From Trujillonella endophytica (GTDB lineage Bacteria; Actinomycetota; Actinomycetes; Mycobacteriales; Geodermatophilaceae): a stretch of DNA of 64,000 nucleotides. A model generated the notes under the pieces. That model ran no database searches. It was not told where the DNA came from and worked only from the letters and a program-made list of their open reading frames with translations. The stretch covers positions 124,001-188,000 of the forward strand of contig NZ_FOEE01000008.1 of NCBI RefSeq assembly GCF_900110555.1. Reading direction: 5' to 3'. The translations under genes were made by a program, and so were the position numbers. Positions 39,745 to 47,303 of this stretch are shown one piece after another (the stretch's first letter is position 1; each line of letters opens with the position of its first letter).

Positions 39745-41178
39745 GTGACGTCGCCCAGCCTCTCCCCCGACCCGGACGCCGCGCCGCTGGTGGTCCAGGA
39801 CTGGGAGCGCCTCGCCTTCCGCGTGCATCGCCGCGCGTACCGCGACGACGCCCTGTTCGCCGCGGAGCGCTCGCGGATCTGGGACCGGACCTGGCTCTAC
39901 CTCGGGCACGAGACCGAGCTGCCGAACCCGAACGACTACAAGGTCCGCGCGCTGGGCGGCCGCCCGCTGATCTTCACCCGCGACTCCACCGGCGAGCTGC
40001 ACGCGTTCCTCAACAGCTGCCCGCACCGCGGAACGGTCCTCTGCCGCGAGACGCAGGGCTCCAGCAAGCACTTCAACTGCTTCTACCACGCGTGGGCGTT
40101 CCACAACACGGGCGAGGTGGCCGCCATCCCGGACCCCTCCGCCTACGCCGACGAGGAGTACAAGGCCAGCATGCGGCTGCGCGAGGTCGCGCGGCTGGAG
40201 GTGTTCGAGGGCTTCGTCTTCGTCTCCTTCACCGACGACGTCCCCCCGCTGCTGGACCACCTCGGGGCCGCCGCCGACTACATCCGCATGATCGGCGAGC
40301 AGCACGTCGCCGGCATGGAGGTCCTGCCCGGCACGCAGCTCTACAGCGTGCGCGGCAACTGGAAGCTCGCCGTCGAGAACGCGATGGACGGCTACCACTT
40401 CTCCCCGACGCACAACACGTTCGTGGGCTACCTGCGCGAGAGCGGCTTCGCCGTCACCGACGACGACCAGTACGCCTACAACCTCGGCAACGGCCACTCG
40501 CTGCTCATCCTCACCGGCCACGGCGGGCGGATCAGCATGCTGTGGGAGCCGCGCTTCGGCGAGGACGAGCGGGTCCGCACCGCCGAGCACCGCCGCGAGA
40601 TGGAGCTGCGACTGGGCTCCGAGCGCGCGCACCTGGTGGCCGACGAGAGCCACATCCTGTTCGTGTTCCCCAACCTGCTGCTGTTCGACCTCGAGGGCCT
40701 GTCGCTCCGTCAGCTGGAGCCGGTCGCTCCGGGCAACACCGACGTCCGGGCCTGGCAGCTGGCCCCCCGCGGCGAGGACCCCGCCGTCCGCGACCTGCGG
40801 ATGCGCACGATGGTCAGCTTCGTCGGCCCCGGCGGCCTGGCCACGCCGGACGACATCGAGGCCTACGAGGCCGTGCAGCGCGGCATCGAGGCCACCGCCG
40901 GGAACGGCCGCGCCGAGCTGGACTACAGCGACATGTCCCGCGGGATGGCCGCCGACGCCGCCGGCGAGCGCGGCCGCTCCACCGACGAGGGCGCCATGCG
41001 CGGCTTCTGGCGGCACTGGGTGCGCTCGGTCGGCGCCGGCGGGCCGGTGGACATCGGCACGCCCCCGCCGCCGCGGCCCGAGCCCACCCCGCTGCCGAGC
41101 AGCCGCCCGCACGGGCTCGACGAGATCCTGGCCGGCACCGAGACCCCCGCGGGTCAGGAGGAGGTGGCGGCGCGATGA
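39745..41178 (+). CDS. Rieske-type ring-hydroxylating oxygenase, alpha subunit
   Basis: A 477-residue oxygenase subunit. Rieske [2Fe-2S] ligands are Cys92 and His94 (SCPHRG) and Cys112 and His115 (CFYHAW). The mononuclear iron site is in ENAMDGYHFSPTH: bridging Asp215, His218 and His223. The protein is somewhat longer than usual, with a Pro-rich C-terminal tail (PPPPRPEPTPLPSSRP). It should dihydroxylate or monooxygenate an aromatic ring, using electrons from a reductase and ferredoxin that are not adjacent. It overlaps the beta-subunit gene by ATGA. Control by the upstream palindrome is likely. The substrate is not deducible. Confidence 0.93.
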   Translation: MTSPSLSPDPDAAPLVVQDWERLAFRVHRRAYRDDALFAAERSRIWDRTWLYLGHETELPNPNDYKVRALGGRPLIFTRDSTGELHAFLNSCPHRGTVLCRETQGSSKHFNCFYHAWAFHNTGEVAAIPDPSAYADEEYKASMRLREVARLEVFEGFVFVSFTDDVPPLLDHLGAAADYIRMIGEQHVAGMEVLPGTQLYSVRGNWKLAVENAMDGYHFSPTHNTFVGYLRESGFAVTDDDQYAYNLGNGHSLLILTGHGGRISMLWEPRFGEDERVRTAEHRREMELRLGSERAHLVADESHILFVFPNLLLFDLEGLSLRQLEPVAPGNTDVRAWQLAPRGEDPAVRDLRMRTMVSFVGPGGLATPDDIEAYEAVQRGIEATAGNGRAELDYSDMSRGMAADAAGERGRSTDEGAMRGFWRHWVRSVGAGGPVDIGTPPPPRPEPTPLPSSRPHGLDEILAGTETPAGQEEVAAR

Positions 41179-41702
41179 CCGCCCTGGACGCCGAGCTCGG
41201 CGCCGCGGTGCGCGGCTCCGACCGCGCGGTGACCCGCGCCGAGGTCGAGGACTTCCTCTTCGCCGAGGCCGCGCTGCTGGACCGCCAGCGCTACGACGAG
41301 TGGCTGGCGCTGTTCGTCGAGGGCGGCCGCTACGAGGTGCCGACCACCGACGCCGGCGCCACCCCGGCCAGCCAGGGCGGCTACTTCGTCTGCGACGACT
41401 GGGACCTGCTCCGCGCCCGGGTGAAGCGGCTGCGCAGCCGCAAGGCGCACGCGGAGAACCCGCCGTCCCTGGTGCACCGGATGATCGCCAACGTGCGCCT
41501 GCTGGAGCGCGAGGGCGACGAGCTCGCCGTCACGGCGAACTTCATCGTGCACCGGGCCCGCGACGGCCGGACCAACGCCTTTCCCGGCCGCTACGTCCAC
41601 CGCCTCCAGGTGACCGACGACGGGCTGCGCTTCCGGCTGCGCCGCGCGGAGCTCGCGCTGGAGCAGCTCGAGGCCGGCGCCCGGCTCTCCTTCATCCTGT
41701 GA
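41175..41702 (+). CDS. Ring-hydroxylating oxygenase, beta subunit
   Basis: A 175-residue SnoaL/NTF2-like small subunit. VEDFLFAEAALLDRQRYDEWLALFVEGGRYEVP is the diagnostic N-terminus, with NVRLLEREGDELAVTANFIVHRAR and GRYVHRLQ later. It is structural, forming the alpha3beta3 assembly. ATG overlaps the stop of the alpha gene, so expression is coupled. A 10-nt gap and GAGAGGTCCCCG precede the next gene. Confidence 0.93.
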   Translation: MTALDAELGAAVRGSDRAVTRAEVEDFLFAEAALLDRQRYDEWLALFVEGGRYEVPTTDAGATPASQGGYFVCDDWDLLRARVKRLRSRKAHAENPPSLVHRMIANVRLLEREGDELAVTANFIVHRARDGRTNAFPGRYVHRLQVTDDGLRFRLRRAELALEQLEAGARLSFIL

Positions 41703-41712
41703 GAGGTCCCCG

Positions 41713-42918
41713 ATGATCCGGCACACCGTGGCGTTCCGGTTCCGGCCCGAGGTCGACCGCACGACGGTCGACGCCCTGCTCGCGGAGCTCGACACGTTCC
41801 CCGCCCACTACCCGGCGATGCAGCGCTGGTCGTCGGGGGAGAACCGCAGCACCCGCGACGACCGGTTCACGCACGCGTTCTCCGTCGAATTCGACACCGA
41901 GGCGGAGCTCGCCGCCTACCTGTCCAGCGAACGGCACGAGCGCTTCGTCGCCGAGGTCTGGCGCCCCGTCGTCGCCGAACGGGCCATCGTCAGCTACGAG
42001 TACACGCCCAGCGCAGGAGACCCCATGCCGCAGCCCGCCCGCCAGCACGGCCCCTTCGGCCTGGAGTACGCGCGCATCGAGGTGCCCGACCTCGAGGAGA
42101 CGATCGAGTTCCTCGTCTACCACGTGGGCCTGCAGCTCGAGCAGCACACCGCCGACCGCGCCTACCTGCGGTCGGACATCGAGCACCACTGCGTCGAGCT
42201 CATCGCCGCGCCGCACCGCGAGGTCGGGCACACCGTGGCGGTCGGCTACAGCGTGGAGGACGCCGAGGTGCTGGGCCGGCTGCAGAAGCGGGTCGTCGAC
42301 GCCGGCCTCGAGGTGCTGGAGCTCGAGGAGCGCCAGCGGAGCCTGTGCGACGAGGGCTTCGCCGTGCGCGACCCCGACGGGCTGGTCGTGGAGCTGTTCA
42401 CCGAGTTCCACGAGTACGCCGAGCCGCCGCACGTCGAGCTCCGCCCGGTCGACCTCGTGCACCCGTTCCTCATCACCGAGCGGTACGAGGAGATGGTCGC
42501 CTTCTACCAGGGCGTGCTGGGCTTCATCCCGAGCGACCACGTGGTCGGGTCGACGACGTTCTTCCGCTGCGAGGACCGCTACCACCACAGCCTGGCCATC
42601 TCGCGCAGCCGCGGGGAGGGCTCCTTCGTCGGCCACCTCTGCTTCGCGATGAAGAGCCTCGACCACGTCATGCGGATGCGGGCGCGGGCGCTGTACAAGG
42701 ACCGGCCGATCGTGTCGGACATGGTCAACCACTCGGCCTCGACGTCGATCGCGTTCTACATGCACGACCCGAGGTTCGGGCCGCGCTACGAGCTGTGCGA
42801 CCGGCACCGGGTGTTCACGCCCGAGGAGCACGAGACCCACCGCGCCCGGAAGATGACCGCCGACCCGCGCAACATCGACGTGTGGCGGCCGGCGAGCGAC
42901 GACTGGGGCCGTTTCTGA
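41713..42918 (+). CDS. Dabb domain fused to a two-domain VOC extradiol dioxygenase
   Basis: A 401-residue fusion. Residues 1-98 are a stress-responsive A/B-barrel (Dabb) domain (MIRHTVAFRF, FTHAFSVEFDTEAELAAYL, HERFVAEVWRPVV). Residues 105-220 and 240-390 are VOC modules of a type I extradiol dioxygenase, with metal ligands His250 (DLVHPF), His308 (VGHLCF) and Glu360 (RYELC) and conserved DPDGLVVELFTEF. It probably cleaves the ring of the catechol made by the preceding Rieske enzyme. An internal ATG at 42025 (residue 105) has an ideal AGGAGA 4 nt upstream, so a free 297-residue dioxygenase may also be made. The Dabb part may shield or isomerise the labile product. Confidence 0.85.
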   Translation: MIRHTVAFRFRPEVDRTTVDALLAELDTFPAHYPAMQRWSSGENRSTRDDRFTHAFSVEFDTEAELAAYLSSERHERFVAEVWRPVVAERAIVSYEYTPSAGDPMPQPARQHGPFGLEYARIEVPDLEETIEFLVYHVGLQLEQHTADRAYLRSDIEHHCVELIAAPHREVGHTVAVGYSVEDAEVLGRLQKRVVDAGLEVLELEERQRSLCDEGFAVRDPDGLVVELFTEFHEYAEPPHVELRPVDLVHPFLITERYEEMVAFYQGVLGFIPSDHVVGSTTFFRCEDRYHHSLAISRSRGEGSFVGHLCFAMKSLDHVMRMRARALYKDRPIVSDMVNHSASTSIAFYMHDPRFGPRYELCDRHRVFTPEEHETHRARKMTADPRNIDVWRPASDDWGRF

Positions 42919-42926
42919 CCCCCGGC

Positions 42927-44198
42927 GTGCCGACGTCCGCGGGTGGCGGCGGGGACCTGGTCCTCGCCGCCCTCGGCGTGCTCGCGGCGACTCCGGCCCC
43001 GCACGGCGCCGAGCGGCCGGCCGCCGAGGCGCTCGCGGCCTGGGGTCGCGCGGCGCTCCCGGGCCTGGACTGGTCCGTCACGCCCGTGGGGGAGGCCGGG
43101 GCCAACGTGGTCGTCACCGTGCCGGGGGACGGCGCCCCGGCGCTGCTGCTGGCCACTCACCTGGACACATCGCTGTCCGGGCTGCCCGCGGACGACGCGC
43201 CGATCACGGGCCGGTCCGACGATCCGGGGCCGCTGCACATCGACGGGGACGAGGTGAGCGGGCCCGGGCTCGGCGTGGCCCGCGGACCGGCCGCGGCGGC
43301 GCTGGCGGGGATCGCGCTGGCCGCCGAGCGGCTGGCCGGCGTCCCGCACCGGCCGCTGCAGCTGCTGCTCGCCGGCTCCGGCACGCACCGCAGCGCCCTC
43401 CCCTCCGCCGTACCCGCCGGCCCGGTGCGCCCCTCCTCCGGCGCCGGCGCGCTGGCCCACCTGGCCACCCAGCCGCGCCCGGACGCCGTCCTCGTGGCCA
43501 AGGGAGGTCCGGCCGCGGTGCTGCGCGCCGAGCCGGGTGCGGGCTACCTGGAGCTCACGGTCACCGGCCGGATGGGGGCCGCGCTGGCCCCGGCGTCGGC
43601 CGATCCGATCGGCGGGGTGCTCGTGCACGCGGGAACGGTGCTCGAGGCGGTCGGCCGGTGGCGGGTGGCGTTCCGCACGGCCCGCGGTGGCCGGCCCGAC
43701 GGTCTCGGCGGCGAGCTGGGCCTCGGGGCGCTGTCCGGGGGGCGGCCGGACAAGCCGGACCTGCTGCCCGCGACCCTCGTCCTGCGGCTGTACGCGGTCA
43801 CGGTGCCCGGTGACGACCTGGCCGCCCTCGCCGGTGAGCTCGCCGCGGCGGTGCGCGCGGACCTGGCGCGAACGCCCCTGGCCGGCTGCGCCGTCGAGGT
43901 GGTGGCCGAGCCGCTGCACCCGGCCGGGGTCACGCCGGCCGACGCGCCCGTCGTGCGCGCCGCGGAGGCCGCGTGGCGGCGGCACCGGCCCGAGCCGCCG
44001 GTCGCCGTCGAGAGCTGGACGGGCTCGACCGACGGCGTCGTCTTCCGGGCGGCGGGCCTGGACACCGCCCGCTGCGGCCCGGCGGCCTCGCCGGACCCCG
44101 CCGATCCGCGCCGCGACCGGCTGTCGCTGGCCGACCTGCGCTCGTTCGCCGCCCTCTACGCCGACGTCGCGGTCACCCTCGCCACCCCGCAGGCATAG
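42927..44198 (+). CDS. M20-peptidase-like protein with missing catalytic residues
   Basis: A 423-residue protein with the overall M20/ArgE/DapE layout: LLLATHLDTSL (His78, Asp80), a central dimerisation region (ELTVTGRMGAALAPASADPIGG) and WTGSTDGVVFRAAGLDT near the end. The bridging metal Asp expected in GxGxxDxKG is missing (GPGLGVARGPAAA), and the Glu-Glu base pair is absent (AGSGTHRS). A conventional two-zinc amidase is therefore unlikely; it may be inactive, use one metal or have another role. It follows the dioxygenase by 8 bp. Its TAG stop lies inside the repeat hairpin at 44191-44252. Start GTG 42927 has no clear ribosome site. Confidence 0.75.
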   Translation: MPTSAGGGGDLVLAALGVLAATPAPHGAERPAAEALAAWGRAALPGLDWSVTPVGEAGANVVVTVPGDGAPALLLATHLDTSLSGLPADDAPITGRSDDPGPLHIDGDEVSGPGLGVARGPAAAALAGIALAAERLAGVPHRPLQLLLAGSGTHRSALPSAVPAGPVRPSSGAGALAHLATQPRPDAVLVAKGGPAAVLRAEPGAGYLELTVTGRMGAALAPASADPIGGVLVHAGTVLEAVGRWRVAFRTARGGRPDGLGGELGLGALSGGRPDKPDLLPATLVLRLYAVTVPGDDLAALAGELAAAVRADLARTPLAGCAVEVVAEPLHPAGVTPADAPVVRAAEAAWRRHRPEPPVAVESWTGSTDGVVFRAAGLDTARCGPAASPDPADPRRDRLSLADLRSFAALYADVAVTLATPQA

Positions 44199-44252
44199 GA
44201 GGCTTTTCCCTGGGTCCGGGGCGCCGGAACAGGGGGAGAGCTTCCTATGCCT
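44191..44252. terminator. Repeat hairpin supplying both stop codons of convergent genes
   Basis: Perfect outer arms AGGCATAGGA (44191-44200) and TCCTATGCCT (44243-44252), then an imperfect inner stem ending CCCTG/CAGGG. The TAG at 44196-44198 ends the M20-like gene; the complementary TAG at 44245-44247 ends the ribokinase gene. The right arm carries AGGCATAGGAAGC on the minus strand, the same 13 nt as the 15652-15712 hairpin. Confidence 0.75.
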
Positions 44253-45186
44253 CGGCCGTGAGGGGCCGGGCCGCCGGCGTCGTGCCCAGCGCCGCCTGCA
44301 CGTCGCGGTTGGCCGGCAGCGCGCCACGGGCGCCGGCGCCGGTCGTCGACAGGGCGGCGGCGGTCACCGCGTAGCGGACCGCGTCCGGCAGCGACTGCCC
44401 GCGGGAGAGCGCCTGGCACAGCGCCCCGCAGAAGCAGTCACCGGCGCCGGTGGTGTCCACGGGGGTCGTGGGCGGCGGGGGCTGGAGCAGCGCCGGCCCG
44501 CCGTCGGAGGGGACGACGACGGCGCCGCGCGCGCCGAGGGTCACCACGACAGCGGTCCGCCTGCCGGCGAGGCCGCGGGCCAGATCGGCGGTCTCGGCCG
44601 GCGACCGCTCGGTGTCCGGGACGCCGGCAAGCGCGGCGAGCTCGTGCTCGTTGGGCACGAGGACGTCGATCCGCTCCAGCAGCTCCGCGGGCAGCGGCGC
44701 CGGCGGGGCGGGGTTGAGCACCACGATGCCGCCGGCGACCCCCGCGGCAGCGGTCACGGTCGCCATCGGCACCTCGAGCTGGAGCAGCAGGACGTCGGCG
44801 CGGTGCACGGGCGCGACGTCGACGTCCTCGGGGGTGAGCGCCGCGTTGGCGCCCGGGACGACGACGATCAGGTTCTCCCCGCTGCCGCTCTCCACCGGGA
44901 TGGTCGCGGAGCCGGTGGGCACCCCCGCCGTGCGGTGCACGCGGCTCACGTTGACCCGGCACTCGGCGAGCGCCGCCTGCATGCGCGCGCCGGCGGGGTC
45001 GTCGCCCACCCGGCCGATCATGTGCACGCCCGGGCCGAGCCGGCCGGCGGCGGCGGCCTGGTTGGCGCCCTTGCCGCCGGGCGCGGTGGCCGACGTGGAG
45101 CCGATGACGGTCTCCCCGCGGCCGGGGAGGCGGTCGACGGTGATGAGCACGTCCTCGTTGAGGCTGCCGACGACGGTGACGGACAC
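44245..45186 (-). CDS. rbsK: Ribokinase (PfkB family)
   Basis: A 313-residue sugar kinase. PGRGETVIGSTSATAPGGKGANQAAAAGRLG is the N-terminal signature (positions about 20-50), NLIVVVPGANAALTPEDV the substrate lid, and DTTGAGDCFCGALCQALS the anion hole with catalytic Asp. Ribose is the expected substrate and fits a nucleoside-like compound taken up by the BMP-type transporter, but a related sugar is possible. GTG 45184-45186 follows AGGAGGCCAGCTCC. It lies downstream of the TauD gene in the same direction (gap 104 bp), and ends in the repeat hairpin. Confidence 0.85.
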   Translation of the reverse strand: MSVTVVGSLNEDVLITVDRLPGRGETVIGSTSATAPGGKGANQAAAAGRLGPGVHMIGRVGDDPAGARMQAALAECRVNVSRVHRTAGVPTGSATIPVESGSGENLIVVVPGANAALTPEDVDVAPVHRADVLLLQLEVPMATVTAAAGVAGGIVVLNPAPPAPLPAELLERIDVLVPNEHELAALAGVPDTERSPAETADLARGLAGRRTAVVVTLGARGAVVVPSDGGPALLQPPPPTTPVDTTGAGDCFCGALCQALSRGQSLPDAVRYAVTAAALSTTGAGARGALPANRDVQAALGTTPAARPLTAEA

Positions 45187-45290
45187 GGAGCTGGCCTCCT
45201 GGGCTCGGACGGACTGGGGACCTCGGTCAGGGCCATCCTCCAGGGGCCCGCGCCGAGCGGGCGAGGCGCGGGGGGAAGGACGGTCCCTTC

Positions 45291-46370
45291 TCACAGCCCC
45301 CAGGTCAGGTCCGGGGCGGCGGCGTTCGCGATGTGGGAGATGCGCTCCACGTCCTCGCTGCCGCTGCGGTTGCCGTCACGGCCCTGGACGACGGAGTTCT
45401 TGCCGAAGCCCTCGACCAGCGGCCGGCCCACGTCGCGCCGGAGCCACAGCCGCAGCAGGTGACGGCGGCGCTCCACCTCGGGGAAGTCCTCGTAGGAGGT
45501 CCGCGAGTGCAGCGCGGCGTAGTTCAGCAGCCACTGGACGTCGCCGGGCTGGAAGTCCATGTCGATGGGCAGCCCCTCCGACTGCGACACCTCGTCGTAG
45601 AGGGCGAGCACCTCCCGCTGCGCCTCGGTCAGCCGCGGCACGTCGGGGAAGCGCTGCGCGGACTCGATCATCGAGCTGCCGGCGTAGCTGGAGAAGACGC
45701 CGTCCACCCAGCTGCAGATGGGGGAGGTGTACCAGTCGGCCGGGGCGTCCTTGTCCTGCGCCTTCCAGTCCCAGTGCCAGGTGTCGAACAGCAGCGGCGC
45801 GAGGTCGGGGCGGCGCCGCAGGACCTCGTTGTAGATCGTCGCGCCGCTGACCAGGCTGCTCGAGCCCCCGGACCGCGCGGCGCGCAGGCACATGAGGGCG
45901 ACGACGTCGGAGCTGTCGGAGTGGAACGGCAGCCGGTCGCGCACGCGGGAGGGCAGCGCGCCGTCGGCCATCGTGAGGTTCGAGGTGGCGATGACGTGGT
46001 CGAGCAGGTCGCCGACCTCGTTCTGCTTCATCGGCACGCCCAGGTGCAGGCCCAGGACGAAGAAGATCGCGCTGGCCAGGACGTCGCCGTACTCCTCGGT
46101 GCGCAGGCCCCGGACCAGGATGAAGCCGCGGCCGCTGTCCAGCTGCCGGCCGACCTCCTCCAGGTGGGCGGCGTTGGCCGGGACGGGGTACTGCTCGGCG
46201 GTCACCGCGCGCAGGTCGGGGTCGTCGGCGACGAACCGACGCCCCACCTCCTCGAGCTCGGTGCGCTCGGCGTCGGAGAGCTCGTAGATCCACTCGGTGC
46301 CCTGGGAGAGGACGTCGCCGCGCCAGGCGGCGGGTCCCTCGACCGGGGAGAGCGAGACAGTGCTGGTCAT
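45291..46370 (-). CDS. TauD/TfdA-family Fe(II)/2-oxoglutarate dioxygenase
   Basis: A 359-residue dioxygenase. The facial triad is His150 and Asp152 (PFHSDSSD) and His288 (ALHSRTSYED); RRHLLRLWLRRDVGRP carries the 2-oxoglutarate Arg. TGSRF-type loops are present in NEVGDLLDHVIATSNLTMADGALPSR. It hydroxylates or decarboxylates a small substrate with succinate and CO2 formed. ATG 46368-46370 has GAGGAACCCCCC upstream. It is preceded by a 28-codon ORF and a promoter with an operator of the cluster family, so it probably belongs to the regulon. The substrate is unknown. Confidence 0.88.
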   Translation of the reverse strand: MTSTVSLSPVEGPAAWRGDVLSQGTEWIYELSDAERTELEEVGRRFVADDPDLRAVTAEQYPVPANAAHLEEVGRQLDSGRGFILVRGLRTEEYGDVLASAIFFVLGLHLGVPMKQNEVGDLLDHVIATSNLTMADGALPSRVRDRLPFHSDSSDVVALMCLRAARSGGSSSLVSGATIYNEVLRRRPDLAPLLFDTWHWDWKAQDKDAPADWYTSPICSWVDGVFSSYAGSSMIESAQRFPDVPRLTEAQREVLALYDEVSQSEGLPIDMDFQPGDVQWLLNYAALHSRTSYEDFPEVERRRHLLRLWLRRDVGRPLVEGFGKNSVVQGRDGNRSGSEDVERISHIANAAAPDLTWGL

Positions 46371-46467
46371 GGGGGGTTCCTCCACGGGACGGACGTGCGG
46401 GCGGCGGGCGCGGGATGCGGCACGGGCCCGCGGACGTGGGGACGTCGGCGGGCTCGGAGGCGGGAGG

Positions 46468-46554
46468 TCAGAAGGGGACCTGGACGGCCCCGGCGGCGGT
46501 GCCGGGGCGCATGCTCGGACGCAGGGACGGGGCGGGCGGGCCGGCTGCGGTCAC
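46468..46554 (-). CDS. Possible 28-residue leader or small peptide gene
   Basis: GTG 46552-46554 to TGA 46468-46470, 28 residues rich in Pro, Ala and Gly, beginning MTAAGPPAPSLRPSMRPG and ending VQVPF. The ribosome site GGGAGG lies 6 nt upstream, among the best in the window, and the frame starts about 33 nt after the predicted transcription start. It ends about 97 nt before the TauD gene. No Cys, no leader-type signal and no family likeness are seen. It might be a regulatory upstream ORF, a small protein, or chance. Confidence 0.4.
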   Translation of the reverse strand: MTAAGPPAPSLRPSMRPGTAAGAVQVPF

Positions 46555-46594
46555 GGTCTGCCTCCCTGGATCTGCTGCGCGAGCGGTGCCGACG

Positions 46595-46650
46595 ACGCTA
46601 GGGCACGCCCGCACGGAGCGTCAAGAGAGACGACGTCCCGCAATGCGAGA
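46595..46650 (-). promoter_or_regulatory. Promoter and operator of the TauD-ribokinase unit
   Basis: On the minus strand TTGACG (46624-46619), an 18-nt spacer and TAGCGT (46600-46595) form a strong actinobacterial promoter. Upstream, TCTCGCATTGCGGGA (46650-46636) is the best palindrome of the operator family: arms TCTCGCA and TGCGGGA differ by one base from perfect symmetry. Its edge abuts the stop codon of the DUF6328 gene. Confidence 0.65.
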
Positions 46651-47211
46651 TCACAAGACGAGCTCGTCGCCGTCGTCGACCAGGGCCGCGGGCGCGCCTG
46701 GAGGGTGGGGACGGCGGGCCCACAGCGGCAGCGCGTACCAGGTGACCGCCCCGGTCAGCAGCACCAGCCCGCCACCGGCGAAGGCAGCACCTCGGCCGAG
46801 GACGACGTCGAGGACGAGCAGCGTGCCGCAGCTGATCGCGACCACCAGCATCGCCAGGCCCGCCCGGAGCATCACGTCGGCGACGTGGATCAGCGCTCCC
46901 TTCTGCCGCCGCCGGAACACCAGCCGGTGGAAGGAGACCGGGGCGATGAGCAGCACGGTCGCCAGCGCCGTGGCCATCAGCGTCACCGTGTAGACGGTCA
47001 CGCCGAAACCGTCGATCTCCGCGAAGCGCTGGGTGAACGCCAGCCCGAGGAGGAAGGCGAACAGCACCTGGACGCCGGTGATCGCCACCCGCAGCTCCTG
47101 CAGGAGCTCGGCCAGGTTGCGGTCCAGGAGCTGGTCGAGCGTCTCACCGCGGGCGTCGGCGCTGCGGCGCGCCGCCGACCCGTCGAAACGGCCGGGCGGC
47201 GGGTCCTCCAT
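46651..47211 (-). CDS. DUF6328 family membrane protein
   Basis: A 186-residue protein. The cytoplasmic N-terminus contains LDQLLDRNLAELLQELRVAITGVQVLFAFLLGLAFTQRF, the family signature leading into helix 1; three more helices follow (about 70-95, 110-130 and 137-160). The C-terminus is polar. DUF6328 members are common in actinobacteria and have no assigned function. The start ATG 47209-47211 is chosen; a GTG three codons upstream is possible. It is divergent from the DUF3140 gene. Its stop borders the TauD operator. Confidence 0.8.
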   Translation of the reverse strand: MEDPPPGRFDGSAARRSADARGETLDQLLDRNLAELLQELRVAITGVQVLFAFLLGLAFTQRFAEIDGFGVTVYTVTLMATALATVLLIAPVSFHRLVFRRRQKGALIHVADVMLRAGLAMLVVAISCGTLLVLDVVLGRGAAFAGGGLVLLTGAVTWYALPLWARRPHPPGAPAALVDDGDELVL

Positions 47212-47303
47212 CCCGTCCACCCTGCCGGATCCGGGCCGACCCCGCCGTTCCCGGCCCCGGCGCCCCGGGTAGGGGGCGCTGCGACGACGACCCGGGAGGA
47301 CGC

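Noticed and set aside
42018-42918. Two separate genes (Dabb and dioxygenase) in place of one fusion
   Set aside because: There is no stop codon between the domains; the frame is continuous, so it is annotated as a fusion with a possible internal start.
14512-46370. Recent horizontal transfer of the whole cluster
   Set aside because: No integrase, transposase, tRNA-associated junction or visible shift of base composition was seen.
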